64,000 bases of DNA from Crystallibacter degradans (GCF_012952295.1 NZ_JABBCH010000008.1:62001-126000); one strand, 5' to 3'; shown: positions 35,062 through 44,441, counted from the stretch's first letter. Notes: generated from the sequence alone by a model not told the origin. Made by a program: numbers and translations.

Positions 35062-35225
35062 CGCCTGGACGCGGTTAGTCCGTAAGGGGCAACTGGGCGC
35101 CCCACGCTTCCCCACACTTCCCCCAAGATGCAACTGGTAGGCTTCGGCTCACTACCAAATGTGCCTTGGGGGAAATGTGCGCAGAAGTTTTGTACTGGCC
35201 CCAACCTCTACTCACGGAGGCAATG

Positions 35226-35552
35226 ATGCCCGTTGTCCGTCATAATCCCGCCGCGTCGCAGTTCGACATCTATGACAACGGCGTGGTGGCCGGCTACCTC
35301 AGGTACCGCATGGAGGGCAGCGAGATCTGGTTCCTGACGACAACAATCATGCCGCGCTACCAGGGCAAGGACTTCGAGACCGAACTCATCCGCAGCGTGC
35401 TCGACGACGCGCACCATCGCCGGTTGGGCGTACTCCCGTTCTGTCCCGAAGTGCGAAAGTTCATCGCCGGCAATCCGCAGTACCTCCAGCTGGTTCCGCC
35501 GGCCCAGTTAGGCAGCTTCAAGCTCGGTCCCGCCGGCGCGCCAACAACGTAG
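35226..35552 (+). CDS. GNAT-like N-acetyltransferase (short, YjdJ type)
   Basis: A 108-residue protein of the small GNAT-type family: 'FDIYDNGVVAGYLRYRMEGSEI', 'TIMPRYQGKDFETELIRSVL' (acetyl-CoA-binding region, here without the full RGxG motif) and 'GVLPFCPEVRKFIAGNPQY'. Of two adjacent ATGs (35223, 35226) the second has better spacing from CGGAGG. It follows alaA by ~165 bp. Substrate unknown. Confidence 0.8.
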   Translation: MPVVRHNPAASQFDIYDNGVVAGYLRYRMEGSEIWFLTTTIMPRYQGKDFETELIRSVLDDAHHRRLGVLPFCPEVRKFIAGNPQYLQLVPPAQLGSFKLGPAGAPTT

Positions 35553-35597
35553 CTGGCCAGAGACGGCTTGCCGGTGCACCTATAGGTTCAGGGCAGC

Positions 35598-36614
35598 TCA
35601 GAGCCACTTCAAACGCTTGAACACGATATAAAGCCCGACGCCGATGCCCACCATGAGCGCCAGAGCGAACGGATAGCCGAAGGCCCATGCCAGTTCGGGC
35701 ATGTACTCGAAGTTCATGCCGTAGACGGCACCCACCAGGGTCGGGGCGAAAAGGATAGCGGCCCAGGACGAGATCCGCTTGACCTCCTCGTTCTGCGCGA
35801 GGCTGGTCTCGGTCAGGCGGGTCATCTCCTCGTTCTGCCGCTGCGCCACGAGCGTGGAATGAACGCTCAGGGCATTCTGGAGCAGGGCACGGAAGGCGTT
35901 GACGCGGTCCACCACGCGGATGACATGGTCATGGACGTCACGCAGACGCTGCTGCAGTTCGAGTTCCACGTCGTATTTGTCGGATCCGCGCTCCAGCGAC
36001 CCGAGCATCTGGTCCAGCGGCTGGGTGGCCCGCTGGAATTCGATGACTTCGCGGTGCAGTTCATAGATCCGCCGTGAAACATCCGGGTTTCCGCCGAAGA
36101 GGTCGTCTTCGATTTCGTCAATGTCGTTTTCCAGGCCGGCCACCACCGGCGCGTATTCATCCACAACCTGGTCCAGGATCGCGTACAAAACTGCCTGCGT
36201 CCCCTTGGCGAGAAGTTTCGGGCTGGCTTCCATCCGCCGTCGTACTTTGGCCAGTCCCGGTGATTCGGCATGGCGGACGGTGACGACAAAGTCAGGGCCC
36301 ACAAAGATGTGCAGCTCGCCGAACTCCACTTTCTCCACGTCGTCCAGGTAGCGGGCCGGGCGGAGCACCATAAAGAGGGTGGTCCCGTAGCGTTCCAGCT
36401 TCGCGCGCTGATGCCCGGACAGCGCGTCCTCCACAGATAGCTCGTGCAGATCGAACTCGCGGGCAACGGTGCGGACATCTTCGGCGTTGGGCCGGTACAG
36501 GCCGATCCAGGCCATGCCCTGGTGCTCGCGCAGCAGCTCGAATGTCTCGTCCAGGCCTTCCGGACTCGCCGTGCGGTGGCCGTCCACATAAACCGCGTTG
36601 TCCACCAATGACAT
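35598..36614 (-). CDS. corA: CorA-type Mg2+/Co2+ transporter
   Basis: Divalent-cation channel of 338 residues. A large cytoplasmic N-terminal domain with a long helix (about 160-260) precedes two membrane helices at the C-terminus; the pore signature YGMNFEYMPEL (GMN) ends TM1, and the tail KRLKWL is typical. ATG 36614 is chosen; the frame is open to 36809 without similarity. The gene is divergent from the 81-residue protein at 36809. No M-box riboswitch could be recognised in the 190-bp leader. Confidence 0.93.
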   Translation of the reverse strand: MSLVDNAVYVDGHRTASPEGLDETFELLREHQGMAWIGLYRPNAEDVRTVAREFDLHELSVEDALSGHQRAKLERYGTTLFMVLRPARYLDDVEKVEFGELHIFVGPDFVVTVRHAESPGLAKVRRRMEASPKLLAKGTQAVLYAILDQVVDEYAPVVAGLENDIDEIEDDLFGGNPDVSRRIYELHREVIEFQRATQPLDQMLGSLERGSDKYDVELELQQRLRDVHDHVIRVVDRVNAFRALLQNALSVHSTLVAQRQNEEMTRLTETSLAQNEEVKRISSWAAILFAPTLVGAVYGMNFEYMPELAWAFGYPFALALMVGIGVGLYIVFKRLKWL

Positions 36615-36808
36615 CCGCTGTCCCTTCTCCCGGAGCCTTGTCGCCGCATGGCGGCTGGAACCATGCCAATCTACCGCGTCGGCGTCCGGGCCAAGACATT
36701 TGGCATCAGGTAAACACCGGATGAATTCCTGCTCCTGCCCATGGCGCCGCGCCGGTGCGCTCAGCGAAGGTGGGAACGGCAACACGTCCAACCGGCACGG
36801 AGGCAACA

Positions 36809-37054
36809 ATGGATTCGACCCGCATTGAAGATTGGGACCTGCTCCCGGGAACCCTGGTGGAAGTCCGCCTGCGCGGCTCCATTGTGCGTACGGGCAGGGT
36901 GGACGCGGTCTCGCTCAAGGCCGAAGTCCTCTGGCTGGCCAATGACGGGGCGCATCCCCGGCAGCTCTTCGAGAAGGCCGAAGGGTACGAAGTTTGGCTT
37001 TGCGGCGCGGATGAAGACAGCCCCGGTCTTCCGGAGAGCGAGCTGGCGGTCTAG
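36809..37054 (+). CDS. Small hypothetical protein, probable beta-barrel (SH3-like) fold
   Basis: An 81-residue protein with a GGAGGCAAC ribosome binding site before ATG 36809. The pattern 'LLPGTLVEVRLRGSIVRTGRVDAV ... EVLWLANDG ... YEVWLCG' suggests a small all-beta domain. It appears distantly related to the 76-residue protein at 38203 (shared VExR...GRV...W...Y.+W spacing). The VOC gene begins 9 bp after its stop, so the two are probably an operon. Function unknown. Confidence 0.72.
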   Translation: MDSTRIEDWDLLPGTLVEVRLRGSIVRTGRVDAVSLKAEVLWLANDGAHPRQLFEKAEGYEVWLCGADEDSPGLPESELAV

Positions 37055-37063
37055 CGTTGTCCC

Positions 37064-37441
37064 ATGGACTGGAAACTTGAGCTAGTTGCCGTACCCGTCA
37101 GCGACGTTGACCGGGCGAAGAAGTTCTACGTTGACCAGGTCGGTTTCAACGCCGACCACGACCACCGGGTCAGTGATGACCTGCGTTTCGTCCAGCTCAC
37201 GCCGAAGGGCTCGGCCTGCTCCATCGTGATGGGAACCGGCATCACGGATATGGCCCCGGGCTCGCAGAAGGGGTTGCAGATCGTGGTCGATGACGCCGCA
37301 GCCGCCCGGGATGAACTGCGCGGACGCGGGGTCGAGACGAGCGATGTGGACGTGCAGCCGTGGGGCCACTTCGTCTACTTCAGCGATCCGGACGGCAACA
37401 CCTGGGCGCTACAGCAGATGCCGCCGCGGGACAGGGCGTAA
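37064..37441 (+). CDS. VOC (glyoxalase/bleomycin-resistance) family protein
   Basis: A 125-residue member of the vicinal-oxygen-chelate superfamily with two beta-alpha-beta-beta-beta modules: 'LELVAVPVSDVDRAKKFYVDQVGF' and 'VDDAAAARDELRGRGVETSDV ... WGHFVYFSDPDGNTWALQQMP'. The DPDGN...Q ending is typical of single-substrate VOC proteins. It could be a lyase, dioxygenase or resistance protein; the substrate is unknown. Confidence 0.9.
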   Translation: MDWKLELVAVPVSDVDRAKKFYVDQVGFNADHDHRVSDDLRFVQLTPKGSACSIVMGTGITDMAPGSQKGLQIVVDDAAAARDELRGRGVETSDVDVQPWGHFVYFSDPDGNTWALQQMPPRDRA

Positions 37442-37463
37442 AAGTACGACGGCGGGGCCTGAG

Positions 37464-37814
37464 CTAGGATTCTTGTTCCAGCTCCCGCGCCTGCCGAAGC
37501 CAGTCCGCGAACAACTGCTCGTCTACATATTGTTCGGAGGCGAGCTTCACGGACGCCATCTGCCGCGATCCCGCCTCGAGCTTGCCTGACGGGTCCGTGA
37601 GCTGCTGTCCCTTCCAGAGCCCGAAGGTCACGTACTTCGAATAGGCTTTAAGCAGCGCAACCGGTTCACCGTCCATGAACCACACCGGGTGGCCATGCCA
37701 CATCCGGGACTCCGCCTCCGGCAGGCCCGCCTCGATGACCTTCCGGGCCTTGGCCGCAGCTTCTTGCAGGCCCTCGTCCAAGGCGCCGATGTACTCGTCG
37801 ATGGTGTCCGCCAC
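37464..37814 (-). CDS. DUF1801 (YdhG-like) protein
   Basis: A 116-residue soluble protein of the DUF1801 family: 'IDEYIGALDEGLQEAAAKARKVIEAGLPEAESRMWHGHPVWF' and 'YSKYVTFGLWKGQQLTD'. The family has an iron-chaperone/frataxin-like fold in some members; its role here is unknown. It is convergent with the VOC gene. Confidence 0.87.
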   Translation of the reverse strand: MADTIDEYIGALDEGLQEAAAKARKVIEAGLPEAESRMWHGHPVWFMDGEPVALLKAYSKYVTFGLWKGQQLTDPSGKLEAGSRQMASVKLASEQYVDEQLFADWLRQARELEQES

Positions 37815-38202
37815 GTTTGGGTCCCCGCTGTTCTGTGCCCGGAGCGATCCGGCCCCTGCCGGCTGTTCGGATACAGACTCTTACCCGTGCCGTCAGCTGT
37901 CAAGGACACGGGCATCCAGCCCGAGGAAGACAAGGAAAAGAAAAAGCGCAGCAGCGGGAATAACACCCGCCCGGTCCTCGTTGTCAAATATTGAGACTGC
38001 AAATCGGTCCCGTGAGTACAGCCTTGTACTGGCAGAGTTTCTGCGGTGAATGTCATTCCCGCACTCTGCCGCGGCTTTCCTCGAGACCGGCCGGTTTGCC
38101 AGCTTGCTGCGCTACCCCCACTTAACCGGGGCCCGGTGTCCTTTGTGACGCCGCTGGTTTCCGGTGCTGCTGCCCTATTTACCGATCGATACAGGAGGTC
38201 TT
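37815..38202. other. Intergenic region; no gene recognised
   Basis: About 390 bp between divergent genes. A short frame beginning GTG 37887 and ending 37994 encodes a Lys-rich peptide but lacks a ribosome binding site. The region must contain promoters for both flanking genes; no repeat or RNA structure stands out. Confidence 0.4.
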
Positions 38203-38433
38203 ATGACACTACCGACAATCACTGCTACCCCCACCCGGATCCGGAATCTCGGAGCGCTGCGCCGCGGCGACGCCGTTGAAGCGAGGATCGAGAACGACGT
38301 TCAGTACCGCGGCCGAGTTGTCCGCACCGCACCCGGCGTCGGCCTGGTGTGGATCCGTGAGGACGACGGCGGCGACCGCCGCACGGTCAGCCAGTCCGAT
38401 TATTCAATTTGGCGGGTTCCCGAGGTCGCATAG
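38203..38433 (+). CDS. Small hypothetical protein, probable beta-barrel fold
   Basis: A 76-residue protein preceded by a strong AGGAGG site six bases before ATG 38203. 'LGALRRGDAVEARIENDVQYRGRV ... GLVWIREDDGG ... YSIWRVPEV' suggests a small beta domain and a distant relationship to the protein at 36809. It is followed by a strong terminator. Function unknown. Confidence 0.72.
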   Translation: MTLPTITATPTRIRNLGALRRGDAVEARIENDVQYRGRVVRTAPGVGLVWIREDDGGDRRTVSQSDYSIWRVPEVA

Positions 38434-38455
38434 GCGCGGCTTCTTCCCATAGAAG

Positions 38456-38505
38456 AAGGTCCCGGTGGCCGGCTGTTGAAGCAGCCGGCTACCGGGACCT
38501 TTGTT
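38456..38505. terminator. Strong intrinsic terminator, probably bidirectional
   Basis: Stem AAGGTCCCGGT.GCCGGCTG with its near-perfect complement around loop TTGAAG, followed by TTTGTTG. It lies between the convergent 76-residue gene and the MHS permease gene. Confidence 0.85.
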
Positions 38506-38570
38506 GTATCAGCAGTTGTATCGGCGGCAACGGGCAGACAGCCGGCTTGGCGGCGGACTGCCCAAACCCG

Positions 38571-39917
38571 TTAGTGTGCAGGAACCGCTACCGGCTCCTC
38601 GCGCAGGTCCTTGCCCTTGGTCTCCGGGATGGTGAAGATGAACGCGACGCTGACCAGCAGCAGGGTCACCGTGTAGAACGCGAAGGCGTTGGGGCCGGCG
38701 TTCGCGGTCAGCCAGCTGTTCAGGTACGGGGCGGTACCGCCGAACAACGCCACGCAGATGGAGTACGGGACACCGACGCCGATGGTGCGGATGCTGGTGG
38801 GGAACAGTTCGGCGTAGACGGCCGGGACAATGGCCGCGCTGGCCGCAATGAAGATCAGCATGACGGACATGGACACCACGAGCTGCCACGGTGAGTCCTG
38901 CAGCAGCCAGGTCATCGGGAAATGCATCGTGGCCGCTCCGATGGAGCTGATCCACAGCACCGGCTTCCGGCCGATCTTGTCCGAGACCTTGCCCCAGATG
39001 GGCAGCGCGATCAGGAACACAATGTTGGCGATGACACCGGACCACAAGGCCGCGCCGCGGTCCATGCCCAGGCTGGTCGAGGCGTAGGTCGGGGCGACGA
39101 TGCCCCAGGTGTAGTAGACAACGGTGAGGCCCACGGTCAGGCCGATGACCTGCAGCGCCTGCTTGCGGTAGCGGATGATCTGCGGCCACATCGGCTCGCG
39201 CTTTTCCTGCGTGGTCTCCTGCTCGAAGAGGTCGGTTTCCTTCATCCGGGTCCGCATGACCAGGCCGTAGAGACCGAGCGCTGCGCCCAGCAGGAACGGG
39301 ATGCGCCAGCCCCAGGCGAGCATCTGCTCGCTGCTGAGGACAAGGGTCAGCACCGCACCGAGCAGGATGCCGAAGAGAGTGCCCACCGTGCCGGAGGTGT
39401 AGATCAGGGTGGCCCAGAAGCCGCGCTTTTCCTTAGGCGCCATCTCCGAGAGATAGGTCTGCGAGGACGGCAGCTCGCCGCCATGCGCCAGGCCCTGGAT
39501 CAGCCTCGCGATCAGCAGCGTCACGGACGCGAGGGCACCCATCGCCGCATACGTCGGAGCGATGCCGATCAGCAGGCTGCCCACCGATGCCAAGGCCACT
39601 GCCAGCGTCATCGAGTACTTGCGGCCGATGCGGTCTCCCAACCAGCCGAAGACGAACCCGCCCAGCGGCCGGGCGAGGAAGCCCACGGCGAAGATCGCCA
39701 GGGTCGCCAGTACGGCGGAGGCCGGATCCTCGTTGTTGAAGAGCTGGCCGGCGAAGAACGGGGCGAAGGTCGCGTAGACGGCCCAGTCGTACCATTCGAT
39801 GGCATTGCCGACGCCGGTGCCGAGGATGGTCCGGCGTGCACTGACCACCGGCTGCGGCGGCAGGTGCTTGGCCGGGTGCCCGGGATGGGCCGGGTTGGTT
39901 TCAGCGTTCGTTGTCAT
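38571..39917 (-). CDS. MFS transporter, metabolite:H+ symporter (MHS) family
   Basis: A 448-residue, 12-helix proton symporter of the MHS branch (shikimate, alpha-ketoglutarate, proline/betaine permeases). The N-terminal 'GVGNAIEWYDWAVYATFAPFF' and motif 'RPLGGFVFGWLGDRIGRKYSMT' are diagnostic, as is 'IQGLAHGGELPSSQTYLSEMA'. It follows the M20 amidohydrolase gene by 46 bp on the same strand, so it probably imports the amide substrate or exports/imports its product. The Lrp-type regulator is divergent from this operon. Confidence 0.92.
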   Translation of the reverse strand: MTTNAETNPAHPGHPAKHLPPQPVVSARRTILGTGVGNAIEWYDWAVYATFAPFFAGQLFNNEDPASAVLATLAIFAVGFLARPLGGFVFGWLGDRIGRKYSMTLAVALASVGSLLIGIAPTYAAMGALASVTLLIARLIQGLAHGGELPSSQTYLSEMAPKEKRGFWATLIYTSGTVGTLFGILLGAVLTLVLSSEQMLAWGWRIPFLLGAALGLYGLVMRTRMKETDLFEQETTQEKREPMWPQIIRYRKQALQVIGLTVGLTVVYYTWGIVAPTYASTSLGMDRGAALWSGVIANIVFLIALPIWGKVSDKIGRKPVLWISSIGAATMHFPMTWLLQDSPWQLVVSMSVMLIFIAASAAIVPAVYAELFPTSIRTIGVGVPYSICVALFGGTAPYLNSWLTANAGPNAFAFYTVTLLLVSVAFIFTIPETKGKDLREEPVAVPAH

Positions 39918-39962
39918 GGGTGGCTCCTGGGGAAGGACGTTCGGGAAGGGGTTCTTGGTTTG

Positions 39963-41246
39963 TCAGCGGGTCCGGCCGGCGGCGAGCTCGGCGATCCGGG
40001 TCAGCGCCAGCTCGGCGTAGAGGGCGGTCCCGTCTGCCAGTACGTTGTCGTCGAAGGTGGCGAACGGCGAGTGGTTGAAGGGGGCCGTGCGGTGGTCTTC
40101 GCCGGGGGCGGCAGCCGAGAGGCAGATGAAGCTGCCCGGCACCTCGGCCAGCACCCGGGAGAAGTCCTCGGAACCGCCCAGCGGCTGGGCCATCCGCGAG
40201 TACCGCTCGTCGCCGAAGAGCGAGGTGATGATCCGTTCGGCGTTGTGCGTCTCGTCCACATCCGTGACGGTCAGCGGATATTCGGGCTGGTAGTCCACGG
40301 TGACGGTTAGTCCGTGCGCTGCGGCAATGCCCTCCAGCAGCTGCGGAACCGCCGTCATCATTTTCTCCCGCGAGGCCTCCGAGAAGGTCCGCACCGTGGC
40401 CTCGAAACGGGCGCTTTCCGGGATGACATTGCGCTTGGTGCCGGCCTGCAGCAACCCGACGGTGAGCACTACCGGGTCGAACATGTTGAACTGGCGGGTG
40501 ATCATGACCTGCAGGGCGGTAACCATTTCGGAGACCGCGGTGACCGGGTCCTTCGCGCTGTGCGGGGCGGAGCCATGTCCGCCTGCGCCGTGCACCGTCA
40601 CGAAGAGCCCGTCCGAGGCCGACATCAGGATGTCCGGCTTGGTGAAGAACCGGGCGTTGGGCTCCAGTCCAGCCATCACATGCATGCCGAAAGCTGCGTC
40701 GGGATGTTTGCCGGCTGCATCCAGCACGCCTTCGCGGATCATGACTCCGGCGCCGTCGCAGCCCTCCTCCCCCGGCTGGAACATGAGTACGACGTCGCCG
40801 GCCAGCTGGTGCCGGCGCTCGGCGAGGAGGGTGGCGGCACCGGCGAGCATCGCGGTGTGCAGGTCGTGGCCGCAGGCATGCATGGCGCCGTCGATGCGGG
40901 AGCTGTAGTCCACGCGGGTGGCTTCCTGGAGGGGGAGGCCATCCATGTCGCCGCGCAGCAGCACCACCGGACGGTCAGCAGCTGCAGAACTTCCGGCAGA
41001 GGCGGCCGCTGCGGCGTCGTCGTTCCCTGCGGTGTACTGGCCCAGACCCGCGGTGCCGCGAAGAACCGCGGTCACGGACGTGGTGTCCTGACCGAGCGTG
41101 ATTTCAAACGGCAGGCCATCGAGGGCTTCCAGCACCTTCTCCTGCGTCCGGGGCAGGTCCAGGCCGATCTCCGGCTCCTGGTGCAGCCGGTGACGCAGCC
41201 GGACAATTTCATCCTGCAGCTCACGGGCATCCGCTGTGACGGTCAT
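39963..41246 (-). CDS. M20-family amidohydrolase (hippurate/indole-acetyl-amino-acid hydrolase type)
   Basis: A 427-residue zinc amidohydrolase of the M20D type. Metal-site segments 'LRGDMDGLPLQE', 'DGAMHACGHDLHTAMLAGAA', 'FQPGEEGCDGAGVMI' and 'FGMHVMAGLEPN' are intact, along with the dimerisation domain 'VTVHGAGGHGSAPHSAKDPV'. It hydrolyses N-acyl amino acids such as hippurate. An inserted Ala/Asp-rich stretch (DDAAAAASAGSSAAAD, ~80-95) is unusual. ATG 41246 has CAGGAG upstream. It is the first gene of an operon with the MHS permease and divergent from an Lrp-type regulator. Confidence 0.92.
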   Translation of the reverse strand: MTVTADARELQDEIVRLRHRLHQEPEIGLDLPRTQEKVLEALDGLPFEITLGQDTTSVTAVLRGTAGLGQYTAGNDDAAAAASAGSSAAADRPVVLLRGDMDGLPLQEATRVDYSSRIDGAMHACGHDLHTAMLAGAATLLAERRHQLAGDVVLMFQPGEEGCDGAGVMIREGVLDAAGKHPDAAFGMHVMAGLEPNARFFTKPDILMSASDGLFVTVHGAGGHGSAPHSAKDPVTAVSEMVTALQVMITRQFNMFDPVVLTVGLLQAGTKRNVIPESARFEATVRTFSEASREKMMTAVPQLLEGIAAAHGLTVTVDYQPEYPLTVTDVDETHNAERIITSLFGDERYSRMAQPLGGSEDFSRVLAEVPGSFICLSAAAPGEDHRTAPFNHSPFATFDDNVLADGTALYAELALTRIAELAAGRTR

Positions 41247-41370
41247 GGGTTCCAACTCCTGACAAAAAGACGTTTCAACCATTATTCAGTGACCGGACTC
41301 ACAATGGGCTAAAATCCAAGAAAACAACATCAAAGCTTTCCGATTCCGAAGAAACGATCACTCTCGCCCC

Positions 41371-42378
41371 ATGGATCTCAGCGACGACGACAGAGCGCTC
41401 ATCAATCTCCTGCAATTGGCGCCTCGGATCAGCTGGACCGACGCCGCAGCGGTCCTGGACCGGCACCCCGGAACGCTGGCGGCACATTGGCAGCGGTTGC
41501 GGGCAGGCGGGCTGGCCTGGATCACCGCGCACCTGCTGGGCGATCCGGATGAAATGACGCTCAGTTTTGTGGACGCCGACTGCGAGTTGAGCCGGCGGCA
41601 GGAAGTCGAGGATGCGCTGTGCGCCATCCCGGAAGTTGTCTCGCTGGAAGAATCCGCCCGGAACCGGGATCTTGTCCTGACCGTGGTGACGCAAAGTTGG
41701 GCGGCGTTCACGCGTACCGTGCTGCCCGAACTGGCACAGATACCCGGCCTGGTCCGCTACCAAAGCGGAGTCTGCACCGCCCTGCACACCGGCGCCGACG
41801 CCTGGGAGCTGGACGCGCTCAGCCCGCAGCAGCGCGCCCGCTTCCGGAAAATCCAGCGGCCTCCGGCGGGCACCTCCGCGGGTCCGCCGCCGTCGTCGTA
41901 CTGGCCTATTGTCCAGGAGCTGAGCCGCAACGGCCGCGCCACCGCAACCGAGATCGCGCAGGCTACCGGGCTGCACCCGGTCACCGCGCGCCGCCAGCTC
42001 AACCGGGTGCTTGAATCCGGCACGCTGGCCTTCCGCTGCGAGGTGGCGCAGGATTACTCCGGCTTCCCGGTCAGCTGCCAATGGTTTGTGGACGTACCGC
42101 CGGACCAGCGGCTCCATGCCGCGGCCGTGCTGCGGCAGATCGGGCAACTGCGCCTGTGCGCCTCCACCACCGGAACCAGCAACTTCACGTTCATTATGTG
42201 GCTGCGCTCGGCCTCCAACGTCACCGACATCGAGGCGGATTTCCTCGCAGCCGTGCCGGGAGCGCGCATCGTGGAGAGTTCGCTGACGGTCAAATTCGTC
42301 AAGCGGGTGGGCTGGATACTCAACACCGACACCACGGCGACGGGCGAAGTGGTGGTGCCGCGCCCGCCGGCTGTCTGA
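41371..42378 (+). CDS. Lrp/AsnC-family transcriptional regulator (double-HTH form)
   Basis: A 335-residue regulator, about twice the usual Lrp length. Two AsnC-type winged-helix segments are visible ('DDDRALINLLQLAPRISWTDAA' at ~5-50 and 'IVQELSRNGRATATEIAQATGLHPVTARRQLNRVL' at ~178-212), each followed by a RAM-like effector region. Such tandem forms occur in actinobacteria next to amidohydrolase genes. It is divergent from the M20-MHS operon (125 bp between starts), which it probably controls in response to an amino acid. Confidence 0.87.
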   Translation: MDLSDDDRALINLLQLAPRISWTDAAAVLDRHPGTLAAHWQRLRAGGLAWITAHLLGDPDEMTLSFVDADCELSRRQEVEDALCAIPEVVSLEESARNRDLVLTVVTQSWAAFTRTVLPELAQIPGLVRYQSGVCTALHTGADAWELDALSPQQRARFRKIQRPPAGTSAGPPPSSYWPIVQELSRNGRATATEIAQATGLHPVTARRQLNRVLESGTLAFRCEVAQDYSGFPVSCQWFVDVPPDQRLHAAAVLRQIGQLRLCASTTGTSNFTFIMWLRSASNVTDIEADFLAAVPGARIVESSLTVKFVKRVGWILNTDTTATGEVVVPRPPAV

Positions 42379-42407
42379 GTTGGGGGCTGGCTGGGACGCC
42401 GGCTGGC

Positions 42408-43436
42408 TCAGGCCACCCGGCCGATCCGCCGCGCCACGTCCGCGGCCGGTTCCGCCGTCGCGTCCGGAAAGCCGACGCCGGCCCACAGGGACATCAGTTG
42501 CGGATCCTGCGCCTCGGCGGCCGCAGCCCGGACGGCACGCGTGAGCTGGTTGACCTGCGGGTAGACTGCCGGGGCGTACTTGCCGAACCCGCGGATGAAG
42601 TCATTCTCCAGCCCGCGGGCCAGCCGCCCGGAGAAGGCCCGGGTGAGTGCGGTTGAGCTGAAACGGGCGTCGATCAGGGCGTCCTTGTAGAACTTGGCAG
42701 CGCCGGATTCGGGCGTGCGCAGGAACGCGGTGCCGGCCTGCGCCGCCACGGCCCCGAGCTCCAGCGCCCGTCCCACATGGGCCGGGGAGCTGATTCCGCC
42801 GGCCGCCACCAGGGGAAGGCCGACGGCGGCCCGCACCTCGGGCAGCAAAGTTTCCAGCGTCTGGTCATTGGGTTCGGTCCGCACGGTGAACGTCGAGCGG
42901 TGTCCGCCCGCTTCCGCGGACTGCACTACCAGTACGTCGCAGCCGCGTGCCTCGGCGGCGCGGGCGTCCTGCGCGTCGGTCACCATGGCCCACACGGAAA
43001 TGTTGGCCCGGTGCAGTTTGTCGACCGTCTCTTCATCCGGCAGTCCGAAAGTGAAGGAGACGACTGCCGGCCGCGCTTCAACCATCAGCTCCAGTTTGCT
43101 GGCGTAGTCGTCGGTGTCCTGCCAGTCCGGCTCCGGTACCGCGGCCTCCAGGAACTCGGTGAGCCGGCGCCGGTAGGCTTCGACAGCGTCGATGTCTTCG
43201 GCGGCCGGTGCCCCCGCAGTGCTCGCGGGCACGAAGAGGTTCACCCCGAATGGCTTGTCTGACAGCGCGCGCAAGTGCGCGATCTCCTCGGTTACCTTGC
43301 CCCGCGCTTTCAGGGCACCGGCCAGAAAACCCAGCCCGCCGGCGTCGTTCACTGCCGCGGCCAATGCAGGGGTGGACGGACCTCCCGCCATCGGGGCGGC
43401 GACGACGGGCAGTTTAAGATCGGCTGGAGTCCACAT
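42408..43436 (-). CDS. Nitronate monooxygenase (NMO/2-nitropropane dioxygenase family)
   Basis: FMN-dependent TIM-barrel enzyme of 342 residues. '[21 protein letters not shown]', '[11 protein letters not shown]', 'VVSFTFGLP', '[18 protein letters not shown]' (catalytic His within AGGH) and '[32 protein letters not shown]' are diagnostic. It oxidises alkyl nitronates such as propionate 3-nitronate. Convergent with the Lrp-type gene; upstream is the broken thioredoxin-reductase-like gene. Confidence 0.92.
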   Translation of the reverse strand: MWTPADLKLPVVAAPMAGGPSTPALAAAVNDAGGLGFLAGALKARGKVTEEIAHLRALSDKPFGVNLFVPASTAGAPAAEDIDAVEAYRRRLTEFLEAAVPEPDWQDTDDYASKLELMVEARPAVVSFTFGLPDEETVDKLHRANISVWAMVTDAQDARAAEARGCDVLVVQSAEAGGHRSTFTVRTEPNDQTLETLLPEVRAAVGLPLVAAGGISSPAHVGRALELGAVAAQAGTAFLRTPESGAAKFYKDALIDARFSSTALTRAFSGRLARGLENDFIRGFGKYAPAVYPQVNQLTRAVRAAAAEAQDPQLMSLWAGVGFPDATAEPAADVARRIGRVA

Positions 43437-43449
43437 ATCCGAAGACTAC

Positions 43450-44367
43450 CTAACCGCCGGCTGCCGCCACATCTTCGCGTACCAGTTCGGCGTTGACGGA
43501 GACGGCCACCCGGTAGGCGTCTCCGGCGGCGGCGATGAGCTGGGCGGAAGGATCATTGGCGTTGCCTACAGCCTAGACCCCCTCGATATCCGTCTTGCCG
43601 ATTCCGTCGGTGGTGATGCAGCCGTCCTCGGCCCGGCCGCATCCCAGCGACGACACAACCGGCGAATCGACCGCGGCTTCAGGTTCAACGAACAGGGCCT
43701 GGCAATCAACCCGTTGCCCGTCCGCCAGTTCAAGCGCGGCCAGGGCATCGCCTTCAACGACCAGCCGCTTCACCTGCCCCGGCACAATCGCCACATCCCG
43801 GGCAGCGAGCCGCCGGCGCTGGATATCATCCGGCTCCCCGGAGGTATGCGTGAACAGCGTGACCTGCGGAGACCATTGGCGGACGAGCAGGGCCTGCTCG
43901 AAGGAAGTATCGCCGGTGGCGAGTACCCCGAGCTTGCGGTCCCGGACCTCCCACCCGTGGCAGTAGGGGCACTGCAGCAGGTCCTTGCCCCAGCGCTCGT
44001 CGGCGCCGGCCAGCTCCGGGAGTACGTCGCGCAGCCCCGTGGCCAGGATGAGATGCCGCCCGCGCACCTGGCTGCCGTCATCGAGGACCGCGGCACGAGC
44101 ATCCGTAATGTCCACCACGGTCCCTTCGATCAGGTCAACGCCATAGCCGCGGACCTCCTCCCGCGCCAGTCGGAGCAGTTCCGCCGGGGTGGCCCCGTCC
44201 CGGGTGAGAAAGCCGTGCGCGTGCGAGGCCAGCTGATTGCGCGGAGTGCCGGCATCCACCACGGCTACTCTGCGTCGCGCCCGGCCGAGCACCAGCGCTG
44301 CACTGAGGCCGGCGACACCGCCGCCGACGATGACGACGTCGTACTCCTGTTTCTGCGTGGTGGTCAT
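43450..44367 (-). pseudogene. NAD(P)/FAD-dependent oxidoreductase (thioredoxin-reductase-like) interrupted by an amber codon
   Basis: Flavoprotein of the thioredoxin-reductase-like group. The FAD motif 'VVIVGGGVAGLSAALVLGRARR', redox-type CPYC in 'LLQCPYCHGWEVRD' and 'LILATGLRD' are intact. After 264 codons an in-frame TAG (43573-43575) follows 'GKTDIEGV'. Beyond it the same frame continues with the expected family ending: AVGNANDPSAQLIAAAGD, then YRVAVSVNAELVRED, and a stop at 43450. A TGG (Trp) to TAG change is the simplest explanation, since relatives have an aromatic residue there. The product, if made, lacks the last FAD-binding part. A sequencing error is possible. Confidence 0.85.
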
Positions 44368-44441
44368 GAACCAGTCTTACCGTTCCGGCCTTCTTCGGGC
44401 CAGCCCTCGACCATCCGGCTCCGGCTGGCTACGTTGGAAGC

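Noticed and set aside
36615-36808. M-box Mg2+ riboswitch in the corA leader
   Set aside because: No conserved M-box blocks could be read; the leader has only generic hairpins.
37887-37994. Possible 35-residue Lys-rich ORF in the intergenic region
   Set aside because: GTG start with no ribosome binding site and no coupling to another gene.
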